Assembly (NCBI GenBank): GCA_963760935.1
Contig: CAVXFB010000008.1
Span: 186,001-250,000, forward strand
DNA from: CAVXFB01 sp963760935
Lineage (GTDB): Bacteria > Planctomycetota > Planctomycetia > Pirellulales > Thermoguttaceae
DNA length: 64,000 nt
Reading direction: 5' to 3'
Below the pieces are notes generated by a model. It saw only the letters and a program-made list of their open reading frames with translations. It was not told the DNA's origin and ran no database searches. Below, one piece after another: positions 45,401 through 54,845 of this stretch; position 1 is the stretch's first letter, and each line of letters opens with the position of its first letter. Made by a program: the position numbers and the translations under genes.

Positions 45401-46193
45401 AGAACTTGGCGGATCGGCAGTGGCCCACGCGACGGCCACGGGAAGCAGCGGCAGCGCCTCGACCTACGCTCAAACGATGGGCGGGCTCGTGACTTCGCTC
45501 GTGGTGCAGACCCAGGCGTCGGTCGGCAGCACGGCCGATACGGAAAGCCGCGCCGCTGTGGCCCAGCCGGTCGCAAGCCCGTCGCTGGCAACAGGACTGC
45601 AAGCGGTAGGATTTGCCACGGGGCTTCCCAGCGCCGCCGACGCCTCGGCCGCTGTCGTCGGACACCCGAATGTTGCGGGCAATTTCGATATCGGCGGTTC
45701 CAGCGATATCCTCGGACTAGTAACGGCGATGGGTGGAGCCTACGCGGCAGATGGCGGTGAGGCTACCCACACCTATACGAGTTCCGTCGACTTCCAATTC
45801 GATCTCTCCCAACTCACCTCGTATCAGGATTTGAAGATCGGCCTGTTGGACGCATTTCCCACGGGCGACGGCTTTGACTCGCTGGAGTTTGTGATTCAAC
45901 AGGGAGGAAGCACCGTGCTTGACGCGACGTTCAACAATCTGGCCGACGCGGCGAGCTATTTCCACGACGACGTGCTGAACCTGGGCCCAATCGACGGCGG
46001 GTTGTATTGGGGCAACATCCTGGACTTGAACTTCACGACGACGTTGACGGCCCACGAGGCCGGACAAGGCTTCAACGTGAGCTTCATCGTCGGCAACAGC
46101 AATGTCGTCCCGGAGCCTGGCACATTGGCGATGCTCACAATCGGTTCATGCACGCTGCTCGCCTACCGATGCCGCCGGCGCAGACCGGCGTAG
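42405..46193 (+). CDS. Giant Gly-rich PEP-CTERM surface/exported protein with internal duplication
   Basis: I chose the ATG at 42405 (AAGGGAA just upstream), giving ~1,262 residues with a signal peptide (LWAHILRVGAISLGLLAVLS). Most of the protein is Gly/Ser/Ala/Asn-rich, with short GGxGGNGG motifs and longer units such as AYGGDAGSAEEGN and NGGRGGNASSTASG. A ~275-residue segment occurs twice, 1,362 bases apart. Residues near the end form a separate beta domain (YTSSVDFQFDLSQLTSYQDL; FNVSFIVGNSNV). The C-terminus is PEP-CTERM: VPEPGTLAMLTIGSCTLLAY then RCRRRRPA. Such proteins are sorted and processed by exosortase and are often matrix or biofilm proteins. Confidence 0.88.
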   Translation: MIVRSTSVSRLWAHILRVGAISLGLLAVLSLSEALLAGDMSMTGSAGSNGADGVAGAPGTDGGNGGNGDASTVNLAPAESGTVRATGGEGGSGGNGGDGNPPNGSSGSGGSGGGGGNALANIDSTDGWGFDSASAFADANGGSGGNGGNGGTPSGSGTAGNGGNGNQGGSATVSATASNTSWDFVNVHARGYGGYGGNGGLSVAGLFGDGGNGGSAAFAAPGPFSSPVYGLSTGGGEVSVTGELHGGWGGSASGNGTGGNGAAISITNQVDGLTSGTLQLEQNAYGGDAGSAEEGNVGVAGSAYSSLTRSASAASLEITTTASGGTGGNRYSTDAGKIAGPGATGTAISHAANDAGAVYSYTHAQGGNGGMGDNNSQGGLGGDAFSTAFGQTSADNQSVYVRGGATGGYGGALNDYYHNTTLTTAGNGGNATSSSTGLALGDSYVSVQDSATGGGGGYYWWGTSDSNGGRGGNASSTASGHNNGAAESVYVSATASGGYGGRAYGFGVAGDGGIGSVTNVTGNSNGGGYVSVTANQYGGSGGYGYNGATGGNGADSNLQNAVSGSTTGSLNLYQSARGGSGGDAFGGTSGNAGNAASFLAFDATLSDPAGSDSLSGNSDAYGGTGGYGDNGSSGRPGGMATADIWLRNTHDVSAAAYAAGGSGGHGVNGGDGGPALLTQQGAYAESTDGGSVSVTGEVHGGSGGSASGTGASGNGAAVSITDQIDGLTSGTVWLEQNAYGGDAGSAEEGNVGGAGSAYSSLTRSASAASLMISTKASGGMGGGHYSTDTGKIAGPGAAGTAVSHATNDAGDVQNFTNAYGGNGGVGGYNAQGGLGGDAFATAFSQTIGENQSASVFGNAAGGDGGGLFDYYNTALAAAGNGGNATSSSTGVALGDSNVCVADSTTGGGGGSCYWGVGDSNGGRGGNASSTASGQNNGAAQPVYVYATASGGYGGNGSGIGVAGRGGDAFATANGQSQSYVQVSANAIGGDGGADGSGLRELGGSAVAHATATGSSGSASTYAQTMGGLVTSLVVQTQASVGSTADTESRAAVAQPVASPSLATGLQAVGFATGLPSAADASAAVVGHPNVAGNFDIGGSSDILGLVTAMGGAYAADGGEATHTYTSSVDFQFDLSQLTSYQDLKIGLLDAFPTGDGFDSLEFVIQQGGSTVLDATFNNLADAASYFHDDVLNLGPIDGGLYWGNILDLNFTTTLTAHEAGQGFNVSFIVGNSNVVPEPGTLAMLTIGSCTLLAYRCRRRRPA
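43116..45303 (+). repeat. Internal duplication within the Gly-rich PEP-CTERM gene
   Basis: Segments 43116-43941 and 44478-45303 encode closely similar proteins at a constant offset of 1,362 bases (454 codons). Both contain NAYGGDAGSAEEGNV, AGSAYSSLTRSASAASL, GKIAGPGA, QGGLGGDAF and SNGGRGGNASSTASG in the same order. Some DNA stretches are nearly identical, such as GCCTACGGAGGCGATGCAGG. This points to a segmental duplication inside the gene. Confidence 0.85.
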
Positions 46194-46233
46194 TACGGCA
46201 TGTGCGCGGATGCTGCTTTCCGACGGCGACCAA

Positions 46234-47655
<1,422 letters not shown>

Positions 47656-47942
47656 GGAGCGATGAATGTTGATTGACGATGGACGAGCAATTATGGTGCT
47701 TGGGGACGTACCCTGCAACTGACCGCTGAAAACGGATTGCTATGACGTTTGGCAGTTGGTCATCACGTTGGCGATCTTCCAGTTTTGCCCGCCTCGCGTT
47801 GCACGATCCTACAGAGGGGTGTCGCCGTGGCGCGATTCTGGTGGCGGTGAGTCTAGCACAACTGGTGTCCTAATTTCCAGAGATGAAGACTGGGGGGCAA
47901 TAACAGATGATGGCGGTCCAACAATGGGACGAGCAGAAACAA

Positions 47943-48052
47943 TCACGCAAAGTCGCCAAGGCGCAAAGGGGGCTGTTGATAAATACAGGTCACCGGTAAG
48001 CTCACCGGCAGTGTATCTGCTGTCGTCTTTGCGTCTTCGCGCCTTTGCGTGA
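47943..48052. repeat. Intergenic inverted repeat, CGCAAAGGCGC family, copy 2
   Basis: TCACGCAAAGTCGCCAAGGC (47943 onward, continuing GCAAAG) pairs with CTTTGCGTCTTCGCGCCTTT (48027 onward, continuing GCGTGA). The arms match copy 1 at 40901-40966. The interior holds a second symmetric pair (ACCGGT/CACCGGC words). The rest of 47656-48256 shows no gene I can support. Confidence 0.72.
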
Positions 48053-48256
48053 CGTTCCTCTCGGCCTTCAAAGAATTCCTTCTCGACTTGCCCCCGCTAA
48101 TTCCCCCCCTATTCCGGGTTGTTGCAAAATTTGCGGCCCCAGGAAACAATGGGAGGATTCAACGCATCGGACGCCAACGGCATACGGCGGGGCGCAAGCG
48201 CGCTCAGTGCGTCGACCAAGGCACAGAATTCTCTACTTTTTAGCAACGGACACATC

Positions 48257-50791
48257 ATGCCACGCGTCCGCTTTTTCGTCATCCTTGCCGCGTGTTTCTT
48301 AGCTCCACTTCCGGCCATCCACGCCTCGATCCTCGTTACGGATGAGGTCGACCCGGCCGATCCGAGCACGTGGACGGATACAACGACTGCCTACGTTGGA
48401 CACTACGCTACGGGCGCGCTTACTGTCGACGCCGACAGCGATATTGTCTCGAAGGATGCATACGTCGCCTACGGTTCTGGATCGAACGGTACGGTAGTCG
48501 TCGATGGCGAAGGTTCAACGTGGACGACGGCCAGATATTTGGAGATCGGCGTAGGCGGCGAAGGCAGTCTAAGCGTCATTCGTGCCGGAGCGGTCAGCAG
48601 CAAGTACGGCACGGTCGGCGGCACGTCTGTCGGATCGCACGGTTCGGCTACCATCGACGGCGACGGCTCAACGTGGACGACAGATACTCTGCGTGTTAAC
48701 AATACCGGCATTCTTAACATAAGTTCTGGCGGCTTGGTCAACGCAACCACGACTAACGTCTACGCAGGCCCCACCGACAGTGGTGTGATCCATCTCGATA
48801 ACGGCACGCTGGCAACGCAGACGCTATATGTCAACCCAAGCCAGTTGACGGGCACCGGCACGATTGACGCTCGCGGACTGGTTATCGACGGCGAATTGAC
48901 GTTCGATGCGACCCATGGCCCGCACCACACTATCGCCATCAGCAACCAACCGGGCGACAACGTCACCCTTGATCTGAATCTGACCGATCCTGCGAATGTC
49001 GGCAACCTCGGAGCGGGTTGGCAAGGCAGCGGTTCCCTTACGATTCGAGACGGGGTCACCGTCAACTCGACGATGGCCTACCTCGGCCAGAATGCCGGGG
49101 CGATGGGTGAGGCTATTGTCGAGGGAGCAGGGTCAACGTGGAACAACGAGTCGTGGTTCTACGTTGGCTTCAGCGGCAGTGGAGCATTAACGATTCGCGA
49201 TGGCGGTACCGTCGACAGCGGAAGAGGGCTCGTAGTCCTCGGGGGGGCACCTTCTAATTCCAGTTCGACCAATCGCCTGACCATTTCTGGCGAGGGATCC
49301 GCGTTGTACGCCAAGACGCTTAGCGTTGGCGATTGGGCTTCCGGAGTTCTTAATATAAGAGATAGCGGGTCTGCAAGCGTCGATTACTGCTACATTGCCT
49401 CTCCGACGGCCTCCGGCCTTATTAGCGAAGCCACTATCGACGGAACTGGATCCACCTTGACGTGTGCCAAAATGCTGGGGATCGGCGGCACTTTTGCGAT
49501 TGAGGGAAATTGCGGGGGGAAACTAAACATCATTAACGGCGGAGTCGTTAACACTGGGTATTGTGACATCAATTATCTCCAAGTTTCGCCGCCACTGGGC
49601 GAAACCAGCGTGAACGAAGTGACGGTGGCAGGCGCCGGGTCGGCCTTGACAGCCACTGATATCGTGACACTTTATGGCGGCGCAACGCTCAACATCGTAT
49701 CCGGCGGTAGTGTCACCAGCCGTGAAGGTCAAGTCTCGGGCGGGACGTCCAAGGTGACAATTGCCGGCGCAGGCTCAAGATGGGACATCACCGGGGATTT
49801 GTCTTCGTCTTCTACTATAACCGGCTCTGTTTCCTGTACGATGCGAATTGCCAGTGGTGCGCTGCTCACCGACGATAACGCCCTTGTCACTTCATCCGGA
49901 TGGCATGTGACGGTGGACGGGGCCGGTTCAAGGTGGACCAACAGTGGTGGTTTGACGATCGACTATGGAAAGGTCAGTATCCTAGGCGGCGGCGCGGTAA
50001 CTGCGCAAAGCGTTTCTGCCAGCAACGTGTACAACTCGTACGCGCTCACAATTGACGTAGGCAATGGCAGTAGTCTGGTCGTGGGCGACGGCAGTGGTGC
50101 GATAACCGGCGGCGGCAAAATCTACATGGTTGCCGGCCCGAGAGCCACGGCGGGCGAGGTGTACCAACCGATATTGGCTGGTGCGTATGGCACAGACAGC
50201 AGCTATAAACCAATCGGCGGCACGTGGAACACCAGCACTCATGCGTTCACGGCCTCCGCTGTCGAACCCGGTACAGCCGGCACGCAGGTGAGTATCGATC
50301 TGCACGAAAAACAGCGGATAGAGATCGATGATAGCGCGACCGAGCATTCGCTCGCGGCCAGTTTCCTGCCGGCGACGAGTTCCAAGACACTCGCATTCAC
50401 CGCCACGCCCCTTAGCGGCGCGACGCTCACGTCGTTGGAAAGCCTCTTGGATCCGACGGAGTCCGTGCTCGCAGCGTGGCAATGTGCGCTCACCGGCTAC
50501 ACGAATGGCGAACTCGCCTATCTCTCGTTCAACGTGGGTGACGCGTACAACGCCAATGACCTCACGGTTTGGCGCGGCAGCGGCTCGACATGGTACAAAC
50601 TCGACGCCGACATTCTGACCCGCAACGGCGATTGGGCCAGCTTCAGCACGACCACCCTCGCCGGCTTCACCTACGCCAACTACGCCATAACGGCCGTCCC
50701 CGAGCCGGGCACACTCGCGCTGCTCATCGTCGCCCTCGGGCTTGTGGCCTCAGTACGGCTGATGAAAAAAGTGAAAGGCGGCTGCAGCTAA
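48257..50791 (+). CDS. PEP-CTERM beta-strand-repeat protein (844 aa)
   Basis: The ATG at 48257 gives a signal peptide (MPRVRFFVILAACFLAPLPA, then IHAS); the frame upstream has no such feature. The body consists of repeats of the form V-x-V-x-G-x-G-S-x-W-T followed by L-x-V-G-x-x-G-x-G-x-L-x-I, for example VVDGEGSTWTTARYLEIGV and VTVDGAGSRWTNSGGLTIDY. These predict a right-handed beta-helix or passenger-like surface fibre. A distinct C-terminal domain (QRIEIDDSATEHSLAASFLP; LTSLESLLDPTESVLAAWQC; WRGSGSTWYKLDADI) precedes the sorting signal AVPEPGTLALLIVALGLVAS with a basic tail. It is a paralogue of the gene at 54846. Confidence 0.87.
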   Translation: MPRVRFFVILAACFLAPLPAIHASILVTDEVDPADPSTWTDTTTAYVGHYATGALTVDADSDIVSKDAYVAYGSGSNGTVVVDGEGSTWTTARYLEIGVGGEGSLSVIRAGAVSSKYGTVGGTSVGSHGSATIDGDGSTWTTDTLRVNNTGILNISSGGLVNATTTNVYAGPTDSGVIHLDNGTLATQTLYVNPSQLTGTGTIDARGLVIDGELTFDATHGPHHTIAISNQPGDNVTLDLNLTDPANVGNLGAGWQGSGSLTIRDGVTVNSTMAYLGQNAGAMGEAIVEGAGSTWNNESWFYVGFSGSGALTIRDGGTVDSGRGLVVLGGAPSNSSSTNRLTISGEGSALYAKTLSVGDWASGVLNIRDSGSASVDYCYIASPTASGLISEATIDGTGSTLTCAKMLGIGGTFAIEGNCGGKLNIINGGVVNTGYCDINYLQVSPPLGETSVNEVTVAGAGSALTATDIVTLYGGATLNIVSGGSVTSREGQVSGGTSKVTIAGAGSRWDITGDLSSSSTITGSVSCTMRIASGALLTDDNALVTSSGWHVTVDGAGSRWTNSGGLTIDYGKVSILGGGAVTAQSVSASNVYNSYALTIDVGNGSSLVVGDGSGAITGGGKIYMVAGPRATAGEVYQPILAGAYGTDSSYKPIGGTWNTSTHAFTASAVEPGTAGTQVSIDLHEKQRIEIDDSATEHSLAASFLPATSSKTLAFTATPLSGATLTSLESLLDPTESVLAAWQCALTGYTNGELAYLSFNVGDAYNANDLTVWRGSGSTWYKLDADILTRNGDWASFSTTTLAGFTYANYAITAVPEPGTLALLIVALGLVASVRLMKKVKGGCS

Positions 50792-50840
50792 CCGGCGGTG
50801 CGCGCTGCCGAGAGTGCGGAGAATGCTCGGCCCATCCTAC

Positions 50841-51047
50841 CGCTAGCCGGCGTACTTCGGTGCGACGTTTGGCCGAGATTTCGGCGACGTAGGGCGCGAT
50901 GGCATGCGGCGCAATCGCCACGCCGCCATCGCCGCATTCGGCCACCAGCGCAAGCACTTTTTCAAACGGCCGGTCGCCGAATGTCTCGTTGCAGATGCCA
51001 TACTTGAACCTCGATCGTGCGATTCCGTCGCCAACATGTTCTGACAA
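50841..51047 (-). pseudogene. Remnant of a sugar phosphate isomerase/epimerase gene (N-terminal fragment)
   Basis: The minus-strand frame contains SRFKYGICNETFGDRPFEKV, then LALVAECGDGGVAIAPHAIA and PYVAEISAKRRTEVRRLA. This matches the start of xylose isomerase-like TIM-barrel proteins (usual form: YxICNETFGDWP...ECGYDGxEIAPFT...DISAxRRxExR). After ~70 residues the similarity stops and the frame runs into the end of the PEP-CTERM gene. It is a truncated relic; whether it ever extended under the present 50791 gene end is unknown. Confidence 0.7.
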
Positions 51048-51105
51048 ATTGCATTGCGGATATCAACTGGACACTAATGCCCCAGCCGTGCTCGGCTGAC
51101 GCGTT

Positions 51106-51171
51106 GGGTGCCACTGCTGGCTCGTCCAGCGGTCGCTGAAAACACGGTTGGGCAAGCCAACCGTGGCACCC
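51106..51171. repeat. Intergenic inverted repeat, GGGTGCCAC family
   Basis: GGGTGCCAC (51106-51114) and GTGGCACCC (51163-51171) are the ends of an imperfect hairpin. Inside it CACGGTTGG and CCAACCGTG (51143-51151, 51157-51165) form a perfect 9-bp stem, and GCTGG/CCAGC form another. It lies downstream of trxB. Confidence 0.7.
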
Positions 51172-51220
51172 TTCAATTCCGATCGGGTCGGACACTAGAG
51201 TGGCCAACCGTCGATCAATT

Positions 51221-51250
51221 CTCTCCCCTCTCCTCTCTCCTCTCTCCTCT
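51221..51250. repeat. CTCTCCTCT simple tandem repeat abutting trxB
   Basis: A pyrimidine-only run built of CTCTCCTCT units ends exactly at the trxB stop codon, which reads TAG then AGAGGAGAG on the minus strand. It is another case of a simple repeat set directly against a gene boundary. Confidence 0.7.
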
Positions 51251-52297
51251 CTACAGCCGCTTCTCGGCCAGCCAGCGTTCGGCGTCCAGCGCGGCCATGC
51301 AGCCCGTGCCGGCGGCCGTAACGGCTTGGCGGTAGTAGTCGTCGGCCACGTCGCCGGCGGCGAAAATGCCCTCGACGCTGGTGTTGGTGCGAGCGGGCTT
51401 TGTCCACTTCAAATATTTTTTCTCGGTCAGTTCCAGCTTGCCTTTGAGGAAGGCCGTGTTGGGCGTGTGCCCGATGGCGAGGAACACGCCGGAAACCGGA
51501 TGTTCCATGGCGTCTTCGTTGGTGGTGCTTTGCAGGCGAACGCCGGTTACGCCTTCCTTGTCATTGCCGAGCACTTCGCTGAGGGTGCGGTTCCAAAGTA
51601 CTTTGATCTTCGGATTGCCCAAGGCGCGTTCGGCCATGATCTTCGATGCCCGCAGTTCGTCGCGACGGTGGACCATCAGCACTTGGCTGGCGAATTTGCT
51701 GAGATAGTCGGCCTCTTCGACGGCCGAATCGCCGCCGCCGATTACGGCCAGCGGTTTGTTGCGGAATCGTGGCAGGGCGCCGTCGCAGACGGCGCAGGCG
51801 CTGACGCCGCGATTTTTGAACTTCTCTTCGGAGGGCAGCCCAAGGTAGTTGGCTCGGGCGCCGGTGGCCACAATCACGGCGTGCGACTCATGGACGTTGC
51901 CCTCAAGGGTCGTCAGGCGGAAGGGCCGGACGTCGACGTCGAGGTCGACGACGTCATCGGTGATGATACGGACGCCGAAGTTCACGGCCTGCTGACGCAT
52001 CAGGTCCATGAGTTCCGGCCCGCTGACGCCATGTTTGCTGTGCGGGGCCATGATCTGCCGGCGATCGGCGGCGATGGAGCTATCGAGGTACGCCGTCAGG
52101 TCGCCGTCGGGAAAGCCGGGATAGTTCTCCACTTCGGTCGTGAGCGCGAGTTGGCCTAGAGGCAGCGTGCCCGCCAGACGGTTCTCTTCGGTGATGGCGC
52201 CCTCGAACACGAGCGGTTGGAGTTCGGCTCTGGCCGCATAGATGGCGGCCGTCCAAGCGGAAGGACCGCTTCCGATAATGATCACCTTTTCGGGCAC
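51251..52297 (-). CDS. trxB: Thioredoxin reductase-like flavoprotein
   Basis: The 348-residue product has the FAD motif IIIGSGPSAWTAAIYAARAE, the redox-active pair in VSACAVCDGALP, the NADPH motif VIGGGDSAVEEADYLSKFA with VHRRDELRASKIM, and the C-terminal FAD motif GIFAAGDVADDYYRQAVTAA. It is ~30 residues longer than E. coli TrxB, with an insertion around LEGNVHESHAV and DAMEHPVSGVFL. It reduces thioredoxin with NADPH. The first FAD motif has SAW where AGY is usual. No thioredoxin gene is adjacent. Confidence 0.93.
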   Translation of the reverse strand: MPEKVIIIGSGPSAWTAAIYAARAELQPLVFEGAITEENRLAGTLPLGQLALTTEVENYPGFPDGDLTAYLDSSIAADRRQIMAPHSKHGVSGPELMDLMRQQAVNFGVRIITDDVVDLDVDVRPFRLTTLEGNVHESHAVIVATGARANYLGLPSEEKFKNRGVSACAVCDGALPRFRNKPLAVIGGGDSAVEEADYLSKFASQVLMVHRRDELRASKIMAERALGNPKIKVLWNRTLSEVLGNDKEGVTGVRLQSTTNEDAMEHPVSGVFLAIGHTPNTAFLKGKLELTEKKYLKWTKPARTNTSVEGIFAAGDVADDYYRQAVTAAGTGCMAALDAERWLAEKRL

Positions 52298-52460
52298 TCT
52301 TGGATCTCCAAAAAAGATAGTGGCCTATTCGACATGCTGTTGCGGGCATTATAGGGCGATTGCGACTATTGTTGAAGTAGGCAGGCCTCGCGAGAAAGGC
52401 AGTGCGCGGGGAAGTGCCCTTCGATTGAGCGCAGTAATTGTAACGGTCAAAATAGGGAAC

Positions 52461-52543
52461 GTAGGGTGCCGACAAGCAAAGCGCAGTCGCACCAGCAAAA
52501 TACACGGCTCCCTATTGGTGCGACTTCGCTTGTCACACCCTAC
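52461..52543. repeat. Intergenic inverted repeat, GTAGGGTG family
   Basis: GTAGGGTGCCGACAAGCAAA (52461 onward, continuing GCGCAGTCGCACCA) pairs with TGGTGCGACTTCGCTTGTCA (52516 onward, continuing CACCCTAC), apart from a short insertion in the left arm. It lies in the trxB/cstA divergent region and looks like a small mobile palindrome. Confidence 0.75.
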
Positions 52544-52580
52544 GCTCTGCGGCAGATACAATGCCTCTCGCGGCTTCGCC

Positions 52581-52605
52581 GCACCGATAGCCGAGCTATC
52601 GGTGC
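52581..52605. repeat. Perfect 11-bp stem-loop upstream of cstA
   Basis: GCACCGATAGC and GCTATCGGTGC are perfect complements around CGA. It lies ~150 bases before cstA, flanked by CGCGGC/GCCGC and GGCGTGCCACC words. It may be a regulatory hairpin or part of another dispersed repeat. Confidence 0.6.
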
Positions 52606-52754
52606 CACCCCGCGAGCTGGCACGCCGCACCACGCCCTTCGTTCCTCAAGGCGTGCCACCCAATGCCCCAATTCGTTACTGCACCCCTGCAATTTCACGC
52701 TGTTGTCGCGTAGGGCCCGATGAAATATGATAGTGGCAGCGACGGAGGCCCTCG

Positions 52755-54659
52755 ATGAACTCACTCTGGCTCGTCATTACGTCTCTGGCGGCGTTCTTGG
52801 TGGCTTATCGTTTCTATGGGGCCTTCCTGGCGACGAAAGTCGCCATGCTCAACGACCGGAACATCACGCCGGCCCACCGGCTTCGCGATGACGTCGATTA
52901 CCATCCGACGCGGCGGCTGGTGCTCTTCGGCGTCCATTTCGCGGCCATCGCCGGGCCGGGGCCGTTGGTGGGACCAGTTTTGGCGGCCCAATGGGGCTAT
53001 TTCCCCGGTTTCGCCTGGATTGTGATCGGGGCGTGTGTGGCCGGCGGCGTTCACGACTTCGTCGTGCTGCTGGCCTCGGTGCGGGAAGACGGCCTTTCGC
53101 TGCCGAAGATCGCCCGCAACACGATCGGGCCGGTTTCGGGCGTTACCACCACAGTGGCCACGCTGTTCATTATTGTCGCCACCTTGGCCGGCGTGGCCAT
53201 GGTTGTGGTCAACGCCCTGAGCGAAAGCGCCTGGGGCATGTTCACGATTGTCGTCACGATTCCGGCCGCGCTAATCACCGGTCTGTGGATGAACAAGATT
53301 CGCCCGGGCCGCGTGGCCGAGGCGTCGGTGATCGGCGTCACCCTGGTAATGCTGGGCGTGCTGCTGGGCAAGCCGTTTGCCGACTCGGCCTGGAGCGAAT
53401 ATCTGCTCTTTACCAAGCCGCAGTTGTCGATCATTTTGCCCGTCTATGCGGCCATCGCCTCGATTCTGCCGGTGTGGATCTTGCTGTGCCCTCGCGACTA
53501 TCTCAGCTCGTACATGAAGATCGGGGTGATCGCCGTGCTGGCCGTCGGCATTTTCGTGGCACATCCGACGTTGCAGATGCCGGCCGTGACACCGTACATC
53601 GACGGCAGCGGCCCGGTCATTCCCGGCTCGGTGTGGCCGTTTGTATGCATCGTGATCATGTGCGGGGCCCTGTCGGGCTTTCACGCGCTGGTGGCCTCGG
53701 GCACGACGCCGAAGATGCTGAACAAGGAGTCCGACATTCGCGTGATCGGTTACGGCGGCATGTTGCTCGAAGGGTTCGTATCGATCACGGCATTGGTCGC
53801 AGCCTGCGCGCTGGAACCGGGCGATTACTTCAAGATCAACATTCCGCAGCAAACCACGGCACAGCAGGCCCGATATTCTGAAATCGTCGCCGAGGCCGAC
53901 GCACGCGCCGCCAAGAATTCGCTGGCGCTGGATCTAAAACCGAAGGAGTTTGAGTCGCTTCAGGAGAGCACCGGCGAGAAGGACCTGGCCGGCCGAGTCG
54001 GCGGCGCGGTGACCCTGGCGGTCGGCATGGCCAAGATCTTCGCCGGCGTGTTCGGCCGCGAGCTCATGGCCTACTGGTATCACTTCGTGATCATGTTTGA
54101 AGCCCTTTTCATTCTGACGCTTTTGGAGACAGGCACGCGCGTCGCACGCTTCGTCTTCCAGGAGGCCCTTGCGCAAATCAATCCGAAGTATGAGATGGGC
54201 GGAGAGGCGAAGTGGGGCGTCAACATCGTCATGAGCTGCACGGTCTGCTTCCTCTGGGGCTACATGCTCTACACGGGCAATATCGCCAGCCTGTGGCGGA
54301 TGTTGGGCATTTCCAATCAACTGCTGGCGACGATCGCCTTGGCCGTAGGCACCACCTATCTGCTCGAACACGCGTCGAAGAAGGTGTACGCGCTGTGTAC
54401 GGCCGTGCCGTTGGCGTTTGTGGTGGTCACCGTGTTTACCGCCGGCATCCAGAGCATCGGGATGTGGATCGACGAGCTGCAGCTTATCGAAACGACGGCC
54501 GCGACGGCCTTCTCGCTACAACTGAACTGCGTGTTGGCCGCCGTAATGCTCGTGCTCTCAGCCGTAATCGTCGTCGATGCCGGTCGCCGCTGGTGGGTGC
54601 TGTTGGCCAACGGCGCCCGGGCAGGGCAAATCTCGTTGGCGGCAGAAGAAACGGCGTGA
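52755..54659 (+). CDS. cstA: Carbon starvation protein A family transporter (pyruvate/peptide)
   Basis: The 634-residue polytopic protein starts MNSLWLVITSLAAFLVAYRF and has the CstA hallmarks NITPAHRLRDDVDYHPTRRL, GVHFAAIAGPGPLVGPVLAA, GGVHDFVVLLASVREDGLSL and SGFHALVASGTTPKML. A hydrophilic insert (~residues 360-420) and many membrane helices follow, with WGYMLYTGNIASLWRMLGIS near the end. The family imports pyruvate or peptides during carbon starvation. No btsSR-like regulator is adjacent. Confidence 0.94.
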   Translation: MNSLWLVITSLAAFLVAYRFYGAFLATKVAMLNDRNITPAHRLRDDVDYHPTRRLVLFGVHFAAIAGPGPLVGPVLAAQWGYFPGFAWIVIGACVAGGVHDFVVLLASVREDGLSLPKIARNTIGPVSGVTTTVATLFIIVATLAGVAMVVVNALSESAWGMFTIVVTIPAALITGLWMNKIRPGRVAEASVIGVTLVMLGVLLGKPFADSAWSEYLLFTKPQLSIILPVYAAIASILPVWILLCPRDYLSSYMKIGVIAVLAVGIFVAHPTLQMPAVTPYIDGSGPVIPGSVWPFVCIVIMCGALSGFHALVASGTTPKMLNKESDIRVIGYGGMLLEGFVSITALVAACALEPGDYFKINIPQQTTAQQARYSEIVAEADARAAKNSLALDLKPKEFESLQESTGEKDLAGRVGGAVTLAVGMAKIFAGVFGRELMAYWYHFVIMFEALFILTLLETGTRVARFVFQEALAQINPKYEMGGEAKWGVNIVMSCTVCFLWGYMLYTGNIASLWRMLGISNQLLATIALAVGTTYLLEHASKKVYALCTAVPLAFVVVTVFTAGIQSIGMWIDELQLIETTAATAFSLQLNCVLAAVMLVLSAVIVVDAGRRWWVLLANGARAGQISLAAEETA

Positions 54660-54845
54660 CGTGTTGTGCACGCGGAAGCGCCGTGTTCTGCCGAGGTCGA
54701 TTGGGGAGCATCTCTGCGCCTCATGCCCCAGCGGCATTGGTCTTGCGATTTCTTGCAAAAATACGTGCCAATTGCTTGATTATTTCTCCCTCTTACGCTA
54801 GGCTGCTTCCTATCCGTTCGTGTGACCCACAAGAAGGAGGTAGCG

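Noticed and set aside
43672..45591. Long Arg/His/Cys-rich frames antisense to the Gly-rich PEP-CTERM gene
   Set aside because: They are produced by GGC/GCC-rich repeats read backwards and have no independent start signal or domain.
51106..52605. An insertion sequence around trxB
   Set aside because: Several inverted repeats are present but no transposase frame lies between them, so they are treated as small non-coding palindromes.
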